The notes under the pieces were generated by a model that was given only the letters and a program-made list of their open reading frames with translations, was not told where the DNA came from and did not search any database. Both the position numbers and the translations under genes were made by a program. From positions 1 to 52,827 of the forward strand of contig NZ_JAAFKG010000053.1 of assembly GCF_013299185.1 (NCBI RefSeq): a stretch of 52,827 nt of DNA. The letters are read 5' to 3'. Source of the DNA: Microcoleus sp. bin48.metabat.b7b8b9.023 (GTDB lineage Bacteria; Cyanobacteriota; Cyanobacteriia; Cyanobacteriales; Microcoleaceae). Of the stretch, positions 17,702 to 25,866 are shown piece by piece. The stretch's first letter is position 1; every line of letters starts with the position of its first letter.

Positions 17702-17968
17702 ATGCAACTGCAAACAGATATTCGTAGTCGGCAACCGCAAGCAACGCTAGCCAGCGCCGCGAGTGCCTTGGACTGGGCAAAATTTGGCTGCGCCGTACCT
17801 GCACCAAAATTGGCTCCTTCGATGTGGGTCAAACTGTTCAATCCGCCAACAGCATTCAGTTTTGATGAAGCGTGGTTGTTGTGTCAGTGCTCCGACCAAA
17901 AGTGGCTGGCTTGGATTCCTGATTATGGGGAAATTTTGCTGAATACGAATGAATTTTGCGCTACTTAA
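17702..17968 (+). CDS. small conserved hypothetical protein
   Basis: An 88-aa protein from the ATG at 17702, with a good AGGAG site at 17692-17696. It has the composition of a folded cytosolic domain (SFDEAWLLCQCSDQKWLAWI...GEILL). No function recognised. A perfect bidirectional-type terminator follows at 18155-18207, shared with the convergent gene. Confidence 0.7.
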   Translation: MQLQTDIRSRQPQATLASAASALDWAKFGCAVPAPKLAPSMWVKLFNPPTAFSFDEAWLLCQCSDQKWLAWIPDYGEILLNTNEFCAT

Positions 17969-18030
17969 TCGAGAATTAGAGTTTGAAATCCCTATCCTTC
18001 GGGTTTCAGAGCATATTTGTGGAATTATCA

Positions 18031-18148
18031 GGTTTGTAGTGAGGACTTTAGTCCTCAGAAATTAAGAAGGACTAAAGTCCTCACTACAAACCAAGTGAGG
18101 ACTTTAGTCCTCAGAAATTAAGAAGGACTAAAGTCCTCACTACAAACC
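18031..18148. repeat. two tandem palindromic repeats
   Basis: A palindrome built from GTGAGGACTTTAGTCCTC and its complement around a short AGAAATTAAGA centre occurs twice in a row (18031-18092 and 18093-18148). It is probably a REP/MITE-type element of this lineage; a GGGACTTTAGTCCC relative is near 36600. Confidence 0.7.
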
Positions 18149-18154
18149 AATTGA

Positions 18155-18207
18155 GTTTTTACACAAAAAGAGCAATAGGTTTTCTATTGCTCTTTTTGTG
18201 TAAAAAC
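18155..18207. terminator. bidirectional intrinsic terminator
   Basis: A perfect 24-bp stem (GTTTTTACACAAAAAGAGCA... and its complement) around a 5-nt GTTTT loop. The A/T-rich arms give U-tracts in either direction. It lies between convergent genes ending at 17968 and 18248. Confidence 0.85.
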
Positions 18208-18247
18208 ACTCTTTAGTTTTTGTCTTCAGACAGCGGAACTTACTCGC

Positions 18248-18667
18248 TTATTTGCAAACTGCACGGTTATTTGCATTTCTGACAATCGTGCCTACTTTGC
18301 CATTAATCTGAATCGGGTTCTTGGTGCTGGCCCGGATCAAGCGGGGCTGTTTTGCCAGACATTCTCTGATAGATTCTGACCAGGTGGTGAGAGCGCTGGT
18401 GTATTCTGTACGAGTCGCGGGGGCGCGAAACTGCTCGGTAATTAGGTGATCTGTGGTGATGCTAGTGTCAGTAGCAACGTTGGTAATAATTGGAAAGTCA
18501 AAGGCTTTGGGTAAAGTTCTTTCAGGAATTTTGCCCGGTACTGTTTGGTAGTTCTTTGAGCCGCCTTTGTAGTCAATACCTGCTTGAGGGGCTGTTTGAG
18601 CGAAGGCAGGAATAGGTAAGCTGGCTACCAATACGGTGCAGCAACTCCAAAATAATTTCGATTTCAT
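18248..18667 (-). CDS. exported hypothetical protein
   Basis: A 139-aa protein starting MKSKLFWSCC, with a clear signal peptide (hydrophobic core, cleavage after AFA in PIPAFAQT). I chose the ATG at 18667 because a GAGGAG ribosome site stands 9 nt before it; the upstream ATG at 18676 directly abuts that site. The mature part has two Cys (RECLAKQ, RAVCK) that may form a disulfide. Probably periplasmic; no family recognised. Confidence 0.65.
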   Translation of the reverse strand: MKSKLFWSCCTVLVASLPIPAFAQTAPQAGIDYKGGSKNYQTVPGKIPERTLPKAFDFPIITNVATDTSITTDHLITEQFRAPATRTEYTSALTTWSESIRECLAKQPRLIRASTKNPIQINGKVGTIVRNANNRAVCK

Positions 18668-18724
18668 CCGATTCATCTCCTCAACTTTATGACGGTTAGC
18701 ACTAATTAGGTAGGGGCAAAACAT

Positions 18725-19127
18725 TAGCTTTAATTTATAAAAAATCTAATGCTAATGAAATTTTATCTTGGTTTTGACCCATCTAATTTATTACCAGACA
18801 TCTTCAAAAACGTAAAAACTGGTTGGTCTGACAAACTGTAGAATTGTTTCAGTTGAGTGAGACATTTACACATCTGAAGTTGTTACAGCGTTTGGGACTC
18901 GGTTTTACCAGAATGATTCATTTTCGATCGATGTCATTGGAACTTTATCAAATTTTGTGTCAGATATCAAGTTTTGTCGATCGCCTGTGGCATTTTAACA
19001 CTGGTTGAGGGCTCGATCGCCCTTTGAGTGTTACCCGCTATACCAGCGAAAGAAAGATGCTACAGTGCATCGATGGGCGTTTGAGTATTTTCAGGCGACA
19101 ATAGACAGAGAAGGGGCTTGAAAATAG
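18725..19127. other. intergenic region before era
   Basis: Four hundred bases with no reading frame, RNA or repeat that I recognise. A short GGGCTCGATCGCCC palindrome with a HIP1-like core lies near 19010. The promoters of the divergent genes on both sides are presumably here. Confidence 0.4.
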
Positions 19128-20084
19128 GTGAGTTTAGTGGAAGATAGTAAGTTTATCGACGTATCGGAAATCATGGGTGTTCCCGCGGCTCCTGCGGGCT
19201 ACAAGTCTGGGTTTGTGGGTATTATCGGGCGCCCGAATGTTGGCAAATCCACGCTGATGAATCAGTTGGTAGGACAGAAAATTGCGATTACTTCGCCGGT
19301 GTCTCAGACGACTCGCAACAGGCTGCGGGGTATCCTGACGACGCCGGAAGCACAAATTATTTTTGTCGATACTCCGGGAATTCACAAGCCACACCACCAA
19401 TTGGGTAAGGTTTTGGTGCAGAATGCGCGCACGGCGATTCAGTCTGTGGATGTGGTGCTGTTTGTGGTGGATGGTTCGGTGGAATCGGGTGGGGGCGATC
19501 GATATATTATCGAAATTCTCAGCAATTGCAAAGTTCCGGTGATTTTGGGGATGAATAAGTTGGACGAACAACCAGAGGATTCCGTGTTGATCGATCGAAC
19601 TTACGAACAAATTGTCAATCCCGAGTGGCCTGTAGTAAAATTCTCGGCTCTCACGGGCGAGGGTGTGGAACCGCTGCAACAATTGTTAATCCAACATCTG
19701 GAGGAAGGCCCCTATTATTATCCGCCAGATTTGGTGACTGACCAGCCGGAACGGTTTATTATGGGCGAGTTGATTCGGGAACAGATTTTGCTGCTGACGC
19801 GGGAAGAAGTGCCGCATTCAGTCGCAATCGCGATCGACATCGTTCAAGAAGAAGCGAAGATTACCCGCATTCTGGCGACGATTCACGTCGAACGGGATTC
19901 CCAAAAAGGTATTTTAATCGGTAAAAGCGGCAGTATGCTCAAGGCGATCGGCAGTGCGGCCCGGGAACAGATTCAAAAGTTAATTGAAGGTAAAGTATAT
20001 TTGGAGCTATTTGTCAAGGTGCAGCCGAAATGGCGGCAATCTCGGACTCGTTTGGCAGAATTGGGCTATCGGGTGGAAGAGTGA
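19128..20084 (+). CDS. era: GTPase Era
   Basis: The conserved Ras-like GTPase that binds 16S rRNA and assists small-subunit assembly, 318 aa. G1 is GRPNVGKST, G2 lies in QTTRNRLRG, G3 DTPGIH, G4 NKLD. The C-terminal KH domain has IGKSGSMLKAIG. The start is a GTG at 19128. It begins about 20 residues longer than typical Era, and an internal ATG (MGVPAAP) 15 codons in is possible. Confidence 0.95.
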   Translation: MSLVEDSKFIDVSEIMGVPAAPAGYKSGFVGIIGRPNVGKSTLMNQLVGQKIAITSPVSQTTRNRLRGILTTPEAQIIFVDTPGIHKPHHQLGKVLVQNARTAIQSVDVVLFVVDGSVESGGGDRYIIEILSNCKVPVILGMNKLDEQPEDSVLIDRTYEQIVNPEWPVVKFSALTGEGVEPLQQLLIQHLEEGPYYYPPDLVTDQPERFIMGELIREQILLLTREEVPHSVAIAIDIVQEEAKITRILATIHVERDSQKGILIGKSGSMLKAIGSAAREQIQKLIEGKVYLELFVKVQPKWRQSRTRLAELGYRVEE

Positions 20085-20250
20085 AACTTTGGTGGTTTGC
20101 GGGATGTTCGCGATCGCATCCCTCTTTAAAAACAGTCTGGATTATTGTAAAAAGGCTTCCTGCAAAAAATGTTTGCGCGAGACTAAAATAGGGAATAGAA
20201 GTAAACTCCATTACCCATTATACCAATTTTTTATGAGGCTGCATAGAATT

Positions 20251-20335
20251 TCGATCCCCCCTAACCCCCCTTAATAAGGGGGGGACAAGATTCTTCTCAA
20301 AGTCCCCCTTCTTAAGGGGGATTTAGGGGGATCGA
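20251..20335. repeat. C/G-tract palindromic repeat
   Basis: TCGATCCCCCCTAA at the left and TTTAGGGGGATCGA at the right, enclosing two further CCCCCTT/AAGGGGG hairpins. This is a common dispersed palindrome of filamentous cyanobacteria with no coding content. It separates era from the Uma2 pair. Confidence 0.75.
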
Positions 20336-20391
20336 GATATGTGCAACTTCATATTAAATTGGTATTACCTACTACCCATTACCTAAAAAAA

Positions 20392-20976
20392 ATGGTCGCT
20401 GCAAAAGAAAAGTTTCCCCAACTTACCCCAGCAGAATACTTTGCTTGGGAAGAAAAGCAGCTAGAAAAGCATGAGTATATCGACGGTCAAATCTACGCCA
20501 TGAGCGGTGGCAGCGTCAATCACGGTCGCCTTGCCATCAGATTTACTGCCATGTTTGATGCTCATTTAGAAAATAGCGGTTGCATAACAGGTAATTCTGA
20601 TGTCAAAATTAATATTTTTGAATCCAGTAACTATACTTACCCCGATGCCAGCGTCACCTGCGACGATCGCGATAAAACCACAACCCAATACATTACATAC
20701 CCCTGCTTAATTGTTGAAGTTCTCTCTCCCAGCACTGAGGCTTACGATCGCGGTGGAAAATTTAGAATGTACCGCAAAAATCCAGTCTTACAAGATTATT
20801 TATTAGTCAGTTCCACCAGTATCGAAATGGATTTGTATCACAAAAATGATGCTGGTGAATGGCTCATCATTAACTACAAAGAAGGTGATACTATAGAACT
20901 AAAAAGCATCAATCTCAGTTTTGCGATCGAACAAGTCTATCGCAACCTCGACCTTACCCCAGAAACAACACCTTAA
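20392..20976 (+). CDS. Uma2 family (DUF820) protein
   Basis: A 194-aa Uma2 protein from the ATG at 20392 (MVAAKEKF). The PD-(D/E)XK-like elements are YPDASVTCD and CLIVEVLSPSTEAYDRGGKF, followed by YRKNPVLQDYLLVSS. It has close similarity along its whole length with the next gene, so they are a tandem duplicate. Role not established; cytosolic. Confidence 0.85.
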   Translation: MVAAKEKFPQLTPAEYFAWEEKQLEKHEYIDGQIYAMSGGSVNHGRLAIRFTAMFDAHLENSGCITGNSDVKINIFESSNYTYPDASVTCDDRDKTTTQYITYPCLIVEVLSPSTEAYDRGGKFRMYRKNPVLQDYLLVSSTSIEMDLYHKNDAGEWLIINYKEGDTIELKSINLSFAIEQVYRNLDLTPETTP

Positions 20977-21035
20977 AATTGAAAAAGCTTGTTACCAATA
21001 ATGTTTGTCTAAATCGTTTAAATTAGGGGATTATT

Positions 21036-21614
21036 ATGATTGCAGCTAGAGAGCAGGAGCGGTACTTTACGCCTGAAGAGTATTTTGCTTGGGAGGAGAA
21101 ACAATTAGAAAAACATGAGCTAATCGATGGTCGCGTGTATGCGATGAGTGGGGGCACGCAAAATCATAGTGCGATCGCTATCAATTTCTTATTATCGATT
21201 AAAACTCACTTGCGAGGAAATCAATGTAGAGTTTTTAATTCGGATTTAAAGGTTAATATCCTCAATACTCGCAACTATACCTATCCCGATCTGAGTGTCA
21301 CTTGCGATCGGCGAGATAATTCTAGCCCTCAATATATTACCTATCCCTGTTTGATTGTTGAGGTTTTATCGGATAGTACCGAGGCTTACGATCGCGGCAA
21401 GAAGTTTGAAAAATATCGCCGCAATCCGAATTTAATTGATTATGTGTTGGTGAGTTCTGATGAAATGGCGATCGATATTTATCATAAAAATGATGCGGGG
21501 GATTGGTTGATTCTGAGCTATCGAGCGGGCGATCGGGTTGAGCTTAAAAGTATTGGGTTGAGTTTGGCGATCGAGCAATTCTATGAAGAAATTGTTTTCG
21601 AGCAGCCATCTTGA
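21036..21614 (+). CDS. Uma2 family (DUF820) protein, tandem paralogue
   Basis: A 192-aa Uma2 protein that shares EYFAWEEKQLEKHE, YAMSGG, NYTYPD and CLIVEVLSDSTEAYDRG with the gene upstream. It begins 59 bp after its paralogue on the same strand, probably one transcript. The same putative nuclease fold, with the D/E-V active-site pattern retained. Confidence 0.85.
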   Translation: MIAAREQERYFTPEEYFAWEEKQLEKHELIDGRVYAMSGGTQNHSAIAINFLLSIKTHLRGNQCRVFNSDLKVNILNTRNYTYPDLSVTCDRRDNSSPQYITYPCLIVEVLSDSTEAYDRGKKFEKYRRNPNLIDYVLVSSDEMAIDIYHKNDAGDWLILSYRAGDRVELKSIGLSLAIEQFYEEIVFEQPS

Positions 21615-21696
21615 ATTTATTATTAAGAGGGCGATGTAATAATATTGATGTAGAGTTCTAAGAAATCTGTTACCGTTTAAAATATTTGTGCAGCAT

Positions 21697-22248
21697 ATGC
21701 GTCCGAATGTTGATTCTCAGAAGATAGAACGACTGATGCAAGTCTTGGGCAGAGAGGCTCAGGGTTCAGGCTGCATCTATTTTACGGGTGGTGCTAGTGC
21801 CCTACTGATTGGATGGCGGAATTCGACAATTGATATCGATATTCGTCTAGATCCTGAACCCCCAGGCATTTTTGGTGCGATCGCCAAAATCAAACAAGAA
21901 TTGAATATCAATATCGAACTGGCTTCCCCACAGGATTTCTTACCCACAATTCCGGGGTGGCGTGACAGGAGTATCTTCATTGGCAAATACGGTCAAATCT
22001 CGTTTTATCACTATGACTTTATAGCCCAAGCACTCTCCAAAATATCCAGGGGATTCGAGCGGGACATTAAAGATGTTCAAGCCATGTACGAACAGAAATT
22101 ATTTTCCTTAGAAGAACTGCGTAATAGTTTTGAGAGTATTGCACCCGAATTAATCCGATTTCCCTCTCTTAATCCTGATGCGCTCAGAAGCAGAGTTGAG
22201 AACTTCATAAAACGTTTTGAAAGTAACATAGAGGATGGACAGTTATGA
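21697..22248 (+). CDS. nucleotidyltransferase-like protein (DUF6036/AbiEii-like)
   Basis: About 183 aa. The TGGASALLIGWRNSTIDIDI segment has the G-G/S...D-x-D pattern of minimal nucleotidyltransferases, close to DUF6036 and AbiEii-type toxins. Its last 4 bases overlap the next gene's start (ATGA), a typical two-gene toxin-antitoxin layout. The ATG at 21697 is preferred over a GTG at 21688. A role as an NTP-transferring toxin is inferred. Confidence 0.7.
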   Translation: MRPNVDSQKIERLMQVLGREAQGSGCIYFTGGASALLIGWRNSTIDIDIRLDPEPPGIFGAIAKIKQELNINIELASPQDFLPTIPGWRDRSIFIGKYGQISFYHYDFIAQALSKISRGFERDIKDVQAMYEQKLFSLEELRNSFESIAPELIRFPSLNPDALRSRVENFIKRFESNIEDGQL

Positions 22249-22526
22249 ACTTAAATGAGTTGCCGGGAGCGGAGCTAATTCTTCCCGGACTTGACGATCT
22301 TCATCATGGTAAAACTAACACAGTTGGGTCATTGTTAGTCGCGATCGCGGCAACGCGCCTAGCCGAAGCGGGCTTAGATGTTCCTCTAGAGCGTCTGGCC
22401 GCAGAGCCAGAACTGACCCTTTATGCCCGCCTTCAAGATGAACGAGATGATGCTTATCCCTACTACAATGCTTTGCTGAATCGCTTGAATAGCTTTTGCA
22501 ATGCACTTGAACTTCGTTATATGTAA
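22245..22526 (+). CDS. small partner of the nucleotidyltransferase-like protein
   Basis: A 93-aa acidic protein translationally coupled to the preceding gene by a 4-bp ATGA overlap. Not a recognised antitoxin or HEPN family (no R-x4-6-H motif). Its end abuts a remnant of a HigB toxin, so insertion of this two-gene module seems to have cut that gene. Confidence 0.6.
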   Translation: MNLNELPGAELILPGLDDLHHGKTNTVGSLLVAIAATRLAEAGLDVPLERLAAEPELTLYARLQDERDDAYPYYNALLNRLNSFCNALELRYM

Positions 22527-22530
22527 GAAT

Positions 22531-22614
22531 ATGCGTTATGACATTGGGATTATCTTTATCCGATTTATCGGCACTCATGCTGAATATGACAAAGTGGATG
22601 CAGAAACCATCTGA
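22531..22614 (+). pseudogene. higB: HigB toxin C-terminal remnant
   Basis: A 27-codon in-frame tail reading MRYDIGIIFIRFIGTHAEYD then KVDAETI and a stop. This is the typical ending of HigB-type mRNA interferases (IRFIGTHAEYDKID..TI). The N-terminal two thirds, including most catalytic residues, are missing; the upstream gene occupies that place. It stands 7 bp before the HigA start, the normal higBA order. Confidence 0.75.
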
Positions 22615-22621
22615 GGTAATT

Positions 22622-23026
22622 ATGTACAGCCTACAACCCATTAGAAGCCAAGAAGATTACAAAGCATCGCTGAAAGAAATAGAGCATTTGTTTGAAGCTC
22701 CTCAAGGAACTCCAGAATTCGATCGATTAGAAATATTAGTCACCTTAGTTGAAGCCTACGAAAACAAACACGAGCCGATCGTGATGCCTGACCCGATCGA
22801 AGCAATTCTTTATTATCTAGAAAGTCGAGGTCTAACTCAACAGCATTCAGTGCGCGAGAGGCAACCCGAAATGAGCGGAGATTTTATGAAGATGGAGAAT
22901 AATCAAGAGCTAGAGGACGAGTTACGTCCTGAGTATAATTTTAGTAAGATGAAGGGTGGCGTTAGAGGAAAATATGTCGAACGCTATAGGGCAGGAACTA
23001 ATGTAGTGTTGCTCGTCTTGGACTGA
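22622..23026 (+). pseudogene. higA: HigA antitoxin N-terminal fragment fused to a second antitoxin-like piece
   Basis: From ATG 22622 the first ~70 residues (PIRSQEDYKASLKEIEHLF, LEILVTLVEAYENKHEPI, PDPIEAILYYLESRGLTQ) are the helical N-terminus of a HigA antitoxin. Homology then stops and the DNA-binding HTH is absent. In the same frame, from about 22886, follows MKMENNQELEDELRPEYNFS and MKGGVRGKYVERYRAGTNVV, the conserved core of another small antitoxin-like protein, itself short at the end. The whole is best read as a chimeric relic, possibly still translated (GAGG 5 nt before the ATG). Confidence 0.65.
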
Positions 23027-23070
23027 AATCTGTTCTCTAAACTGGTCTGCTAAAAATCCCATATCAAACT

Positions 23071-23301
23071 ATGAACTACCGAGACCACATCACCATCGAA
23101 GCAAATAAACGCGGTGGTAAGCCTTGTGTACGCGGCTTGCGAATTACGGTTTATGAAGTGCTTGAGTACCTGGCTTCGGAGATGACCGAAGCAGAAATTC
23201 TCGACGATTTTCCCGATTTGACACGAGAAGATTTAAAAGCTTGTATAGCTTATGCTGCTGACCGTGAGCGTCGGTTTATGACCGCGACCTTATCCGCATG
23301 A
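23071..23301 (+). CDS. DUF433 antitoxin-like protein
   Basis: A 76-aa DUF433 protein (GGKPCVRGLRITVYEVLEYL, DDFPDLTREDLKACIAYAAD) with a short HTH-like fold. These are found as antitoxin partners of DUF5615 PIN-like proteins. It overlaps the downstream toxin candidate by 4 bp (ATGA). It probably neutralises that protein and autoregulates the pair; inferred from the family layout. Confidence 0.88.
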   Translation: MNYRDHITIEANKRGGKPCVRGLRITVYEVLEYLASEMTEAEILDDFPDLTREDLKACIAYAADRERRFMTATLSA

Positions 23302-23630
23302 AATTACTTTTTGATGAAAACTTGTCGCCCAAGTTGCCGAATCGTTTGAGCGATCTTTTCCCTAATTCGCTTCACGTTCGAGATGTGGGCATGAAAGCAA
23401 CGATCGACCCAATAGTTTGGGATTATGCAAAAGACAATAATTTGATGATTGTCTCGAAAGACGCGGATATGCACGACCTGAGCTTAGTATTTGGGAATCC
23501 ACCGAAAGTTATTTGGCTTCGCCTTGGAAACTGTTCGACATCACAAGTTGAAAATTTGCTGCGTCGGGAGTTCAACGCGATCGAATTATTTTATGAAGAT
23601 GAGACTTTATCGCTGCTTGCTTTATCATAA
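23298..23630 (+). CDS. DUF5615 PIN-like toxin candidate
   Basis: A 110-aa DUF5615 protein. MKLLFDENLSPKLPNRL and SKDADMHDLSLVFG carry the acidic residues of a PIN-like nuclease fold (D-E-N and D-A-D-x-x-D). It is coupled to the DUF433 gene. The stop codon meets the start of the 360-bp integron-head repeat at 23629, so this gene is the left neighbour of the element. Confidence 0.88.
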   Translation: MKLLFDENLSPKLPNRLSDLFPNSLHVRDVGMKATIDPIVWDYAKDNNLMIVSKDADMHDLSLVFGNPPKVIWLRLGNCSTSQVENLLRREFNAIELFYEDETLSLLALS

Positions 23631-23754
23631 TGTAATCTAAAATATAATAAAAATAGCTTTTTTCGGTACGACGGCTCATATGTTTGAGCCGAAGCGTGTG
23701 GCGAACTTGCTGTAGGAAAGGAGATTCTGATGGGGAGTAAGAAGGAGTTGACAT
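23629..23754 (-). pseudogene. intI: 5' stub of an integron-type tyrosine recombinase (copy A)
   Basis: Read on the minus strand from ATG 23754: MSTPSYSPSESPFLQQVRHT, then LRLKHMSRRTEKSYFYYIL and DYI. The RLKHxSxRTExxY block is the N-terminal SAM-like domain of IntI/phage-type integrases. Homology stops after 42 codons; the catalytic domain is missing. Copy B at 29414 stops at exactly the same base, so both descend from one already truncated ancestor. It is divergent from the cassette genes, as in integrons. Confidence 0.85.
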
Positions 23755-23777
23755 ACATCCTCAATCTGCGGTATTAT
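23748..23777 (+). promoter_or_regulatory. cassette promoter (Pc-like), copy A
   Basis: TTGACA at 23748-23753, an 18-bp spacer, TATTAT at 23772-23777, pointing toward the cassettes. The -35 overlaps the start codon of the integrase stub. The same pair with the same spacing is kept in copy B. Confidence 0.65.
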
Positions 23778-23974
23778 ACGGCTATAATCAGTACTTTACC
23801 GCATCCAGTCTAATATTGTACCGCAATTGCGATACAATTATAAGATTTATCGGCAGCACAGTAACCAATCTCCAAAAGCTTAAAGTTTCTCGTATGGGAT
23901 GCTTCGATAAATCTAGTCGTTGCAACTGACGCGAATTTAAAATAGTTTGCTCCGTTAACAGGCGATCGCGCGCA

Positions 23975-23994
23975 GTTGAACTAAATCGTTATAC
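23975..23994 (+). other. attI-like recombination core, copy A
   Basis: GTTGAACTAAATCG^TTATAC. The GTTRRRY-type core (GTTATAC) lies at 23988-23994. The first cassette would begin at 23989 with TTATAC, the exact complement partner of the R'' box GTATAAC of that cassette's own attC at 25398. Confidence 0.8.
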
Positions 23995-24189
23995 AGCAGA
24001 GAGTTTATCGTGAAGACAGTAAATTCCATCTGCTGTGTAAATGTCGAGATTGCTAAAAAAAACAGGGTTTAGCTTAGCTTTTACGGGTGGGATGGTTATC
24101 TACGGCGACGGTAGATGTAGTACTTGTAGTTTGATTATTTAGGTTAGAACGTTAGATACTTTAAGAGAGGTAAAAAAGTAGAGAGAAAA

Positions 24190-24996
24190 ATGAATTCTAA
24201 AAAGATTTGGGCTATATGGACAGTATTTTTAATCCTATTGACTGGCTGTGAAGAAATTCATGGGGTTATTTCATTTAAAAAGAATGGCTCAGGAACATTG
24301 AGTCTGAGAATCGTAAATTCTGAAAGTCCTAATGAAAGTTCTCAGGTAAATGTTGAAACCTGTCGCAAACTTCTAACTAGCATTGCATGGGATAACGTAT
24401 CACACGAAAGGATCCGTTCTACGAATAATTCTAGTGGCAGTGATCAATGTGCATATACCTATTCTTTTAACGACTTAGATGAGGTGGAAAAGCTATACAA
24501 AGGGTTAGGACTAAAGCTAAATAGGCTTACCATTAATAACGATGAGTTTACATATAAATCTACAGACAAGACCTGTGTTAATGATTTTGATCTTAAATTT
24601 ACCAAGTCGGTTACTTGGAGTATTGAGCCTCCTGGAAATATAAAATTACATAACGCTGACAAAGTTATCGGGGATAAGTTAATTTGGAACATATCAGGCT
24701 CAGACTGTTACGATATATCTGTAGTGTCTGGGATCGCTTCACCTTTGGAAAGATTGCCTGAACCTTCTACAACTCCAGAACAAGCGACATCTAGAGTCCC
24801 TGCATCTCCAATATCTTCCGAAAAGTCTGAGTTGAAAGGCTTAACAGGTTTAGAAATAGTAGTAATAACACTGTTTCTGATAGCTGCGCTTAGCATTGTA
24901 GCTATTGTAGTAAGAAGAACTGTTATTCATCAAAATGGTTTGGGTGATAATAGTGCAGGTGATAAAGTCATGGGTGATAAAACAAATAACAAATAA
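24190..24996 (+). CDS. cassette-encoded lipoprotein with C-terminal TM and GDKVMGDK tail
   Basis: A 268-aa protein, first gene of cassette A. Residues 1-21 are a signal peptide with lipobox LLTGC. The extracytoplasmic domain has four further Cys and resembles LppM/DUF3153-type lipoproteins (GVISFKKNGSGTLSLRI), a tentative match. A Pro/Ser-rich linker leads to a TM helix near 222-244 (LEIVVITLFLIAALSIVAIV) and a short tail GLGDNSAGDKVMGDK. The tail repeat is the same as in the next gene, suggesting the two proteins associate. The start is preceded by AGAGAG. AT-rich relative to the core genes. Confidence 0.7.
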   Translation: MNSKKIWAIWTVFLILLTGCEEIHGVISFKKNGSGTLSLRIVNSESPNESSQVNVETCRKLLTSIAWDNVSHERIRSTNNSSGSDQCAYTYSFNDLDEVEKLYKGLGLKLNRLTINNDEFTYKSTDKTCVNDFDLKFTKSVTWSIEPPGNIKLHNADKVIGDKLIWNISGSDCYDISVVSGIASPLERLPEPSTTPEQATSRVPASPISSEKSELKGLTGLEIVVITLFLIAALSIVAIVVRRTVIHQNGLGDNSAGDKVMGDKTNNK

Positions 24997-25026
24997 GTAA
25001 GTAGCTCTTAAGGTAAGGACGCATCA

Positions 25027-25377
25027 ATGAGTAACATATATCAAAGTGGTAAAGGTGACAATATCGCAGGTGATAAGGTCATGGGCGATAAAGTCATGGG
25101 TGACAAGATTGGTACCCAAACCAACAACACTCAAGATTTAGCACGCGCTGCTAAAGACATTAAGACTCTGTTAGATCAACTGTCTTTAGATTACCCTGGT
25201 GATAGTTCCAGGGTCTTGGGAGCTAAAGCTGTAGATCAAATTGAAAAAAATCCAGAGCTAAAATCTCGAATTTTGCGAGGAGTCAGAGCAGGAAGTTTTG
25301 CAGCTTTAGAAAAGATGATTGATCATCCTATTGCTAAGTTCTTTATTGAAGGTGCAAAAGAAGCTCTGAAATCCTAG
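25027..25377 (+). CDS. small cytosolic protein with N-terminal GDKVMGDK repeats
   Basis: A 116-aa protein, second gene of cassette A, 30 bp after the lipoprotein. Residues 8-30 are GDNIAGDKVMGDKVMGDKIG, a short repeat that probably forms a beta structure for oligomerisation. A helical domain follows (LARAAKDIKTLLDQLSLDYP, SRILRGVRAGSFAALEKMID). Similar tagged small proteins accompany conflict-system and signalling proteins in cyanobacteria. The function is unknown. The attC-like site begins 21 bp after the stop. Confidence 0.7.
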   Translation: MSNIYQSGKGDNIAGDKVMGDKVMGDKIGTQTNNTQDLARAAKDIKTLLDQLSLDYPGDSSRVLGAKAVDQIEKNPELKSRILRGVRAGSFAALEKMIDHPIAKFFIEGAKEALKS

Positions 25378-25397
25378 TACATTCGTGTGAAATTGCA

Positions 25398-25484
25398 GTA
25401 TAACAACCCGGCTGGAGCTGACTGTTGTAAGATCTTGGTGGTGATGCGAAGGTTGTTTGCAGCCGCTCAGCCGGAACGTTATCT
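25398..25484 (+). other. attC-like site closing cassette A
   Basis: 87 bp. R'' is GTATAAC (25398-25404) and R' is GTTATCT (25478-25484). L'' CCGGCTGGAGC (25408-25418) pairs with L' GCTCAGCCGG (25465-25474) except for one extra G, the extrahelical base typical of attC. Unpaired AAC spacers lie between R and L on both sides. Cassette A is then 23989-25478. Confidence 0.8.
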
Positions 25485-25580
25485 CACCAACGCTGCCCGA
25501 TCTTGGAGATGATTCGGAAGCTCGATCGCGAGTTTGACAAATCAGAAAATTGGTAGAATCAATAGAGACGCTTCGATCGC
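25479..25580 (+). repeat. shared cassette 5' leader (copy 1)
   Basis: TTATCTCACCAACGCTGCCC..., then TTGGAGATGATTCGGAAGCT and an AGAAAATTGGTAGAAT block. The same leader follows the GTT core at 26306 and, almost in full, at 30961. It has no reading frame. Three cassettes thus start with the same sequence. Confidence 0.7.
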
Positions 25581-25644
25581 GCACCCATGCAACAAGCTAG
25601 TAAATCCAATTTTTTCGCCAAACCTCAAACGAGGAGATTTTTAA

Positions 25645-25866
25645 ATGCCATTGGCTGAACTCAAGTCCAAAATCCAGGAACTTTCAAAAATTGACAAGCT
25701 TCGGCTAATGCAGTTTCTGGCAACAGAACTGGTCAAAGAAGAAGATGCAACAAACTTTTTTGTTGCCGATCGAGAGTATCCGGTCTGGTCGCCTTACAAT
25801 TGCTCTGAGGCTGCCAATGTTTTAATGAATCTTCTGGCAACAAAACAACAAGAACAGAATGATTGA
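25645..25866 (+). CDS. small conserved protein, partner of aspartic-protease-like protein (copy 2)
   Basis: A 73-aa paralogue of the gene at 4372: MPLAELKSKIQELSKIDKLR, then EYPVWSPYNCSEAANVLMN. It has a GAGGAG site before the ATG and an 8-bp overlap with the next gene, identical to the layout of copy 1. In this place the pair lies in what looks like an integron cassette. Function unknown. Confidence 0.8.
   Translation: MPLAELKSKIQELSKIDKLRLMQFLATELVKEEDATNFFVADREYPVWSPYNCSEAANVLMNLLATKQQEQND

Larger units (their letters stand above)
23629..23988. repeat. integron-head repeat, copy A (intI stub + Pc + attI)
   Basis: 360 bp shared with 29414-29772 (359 bp), with two compensating indels of about 20 bp. 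The left border is the integrase truncation point. The right border is the G of an attI-like core, CTAAATCG^TTATAC: beyond that G the two copies diverge completely, as expected at an integron insertion point. Confidence 0.85.

Noticed and set aside
22538..22621. Start of the HigA-like frame upstream of 22622
   Set aside because: That stretch is the HigB tail read in another frame; a GAGG site and family start support 22622.
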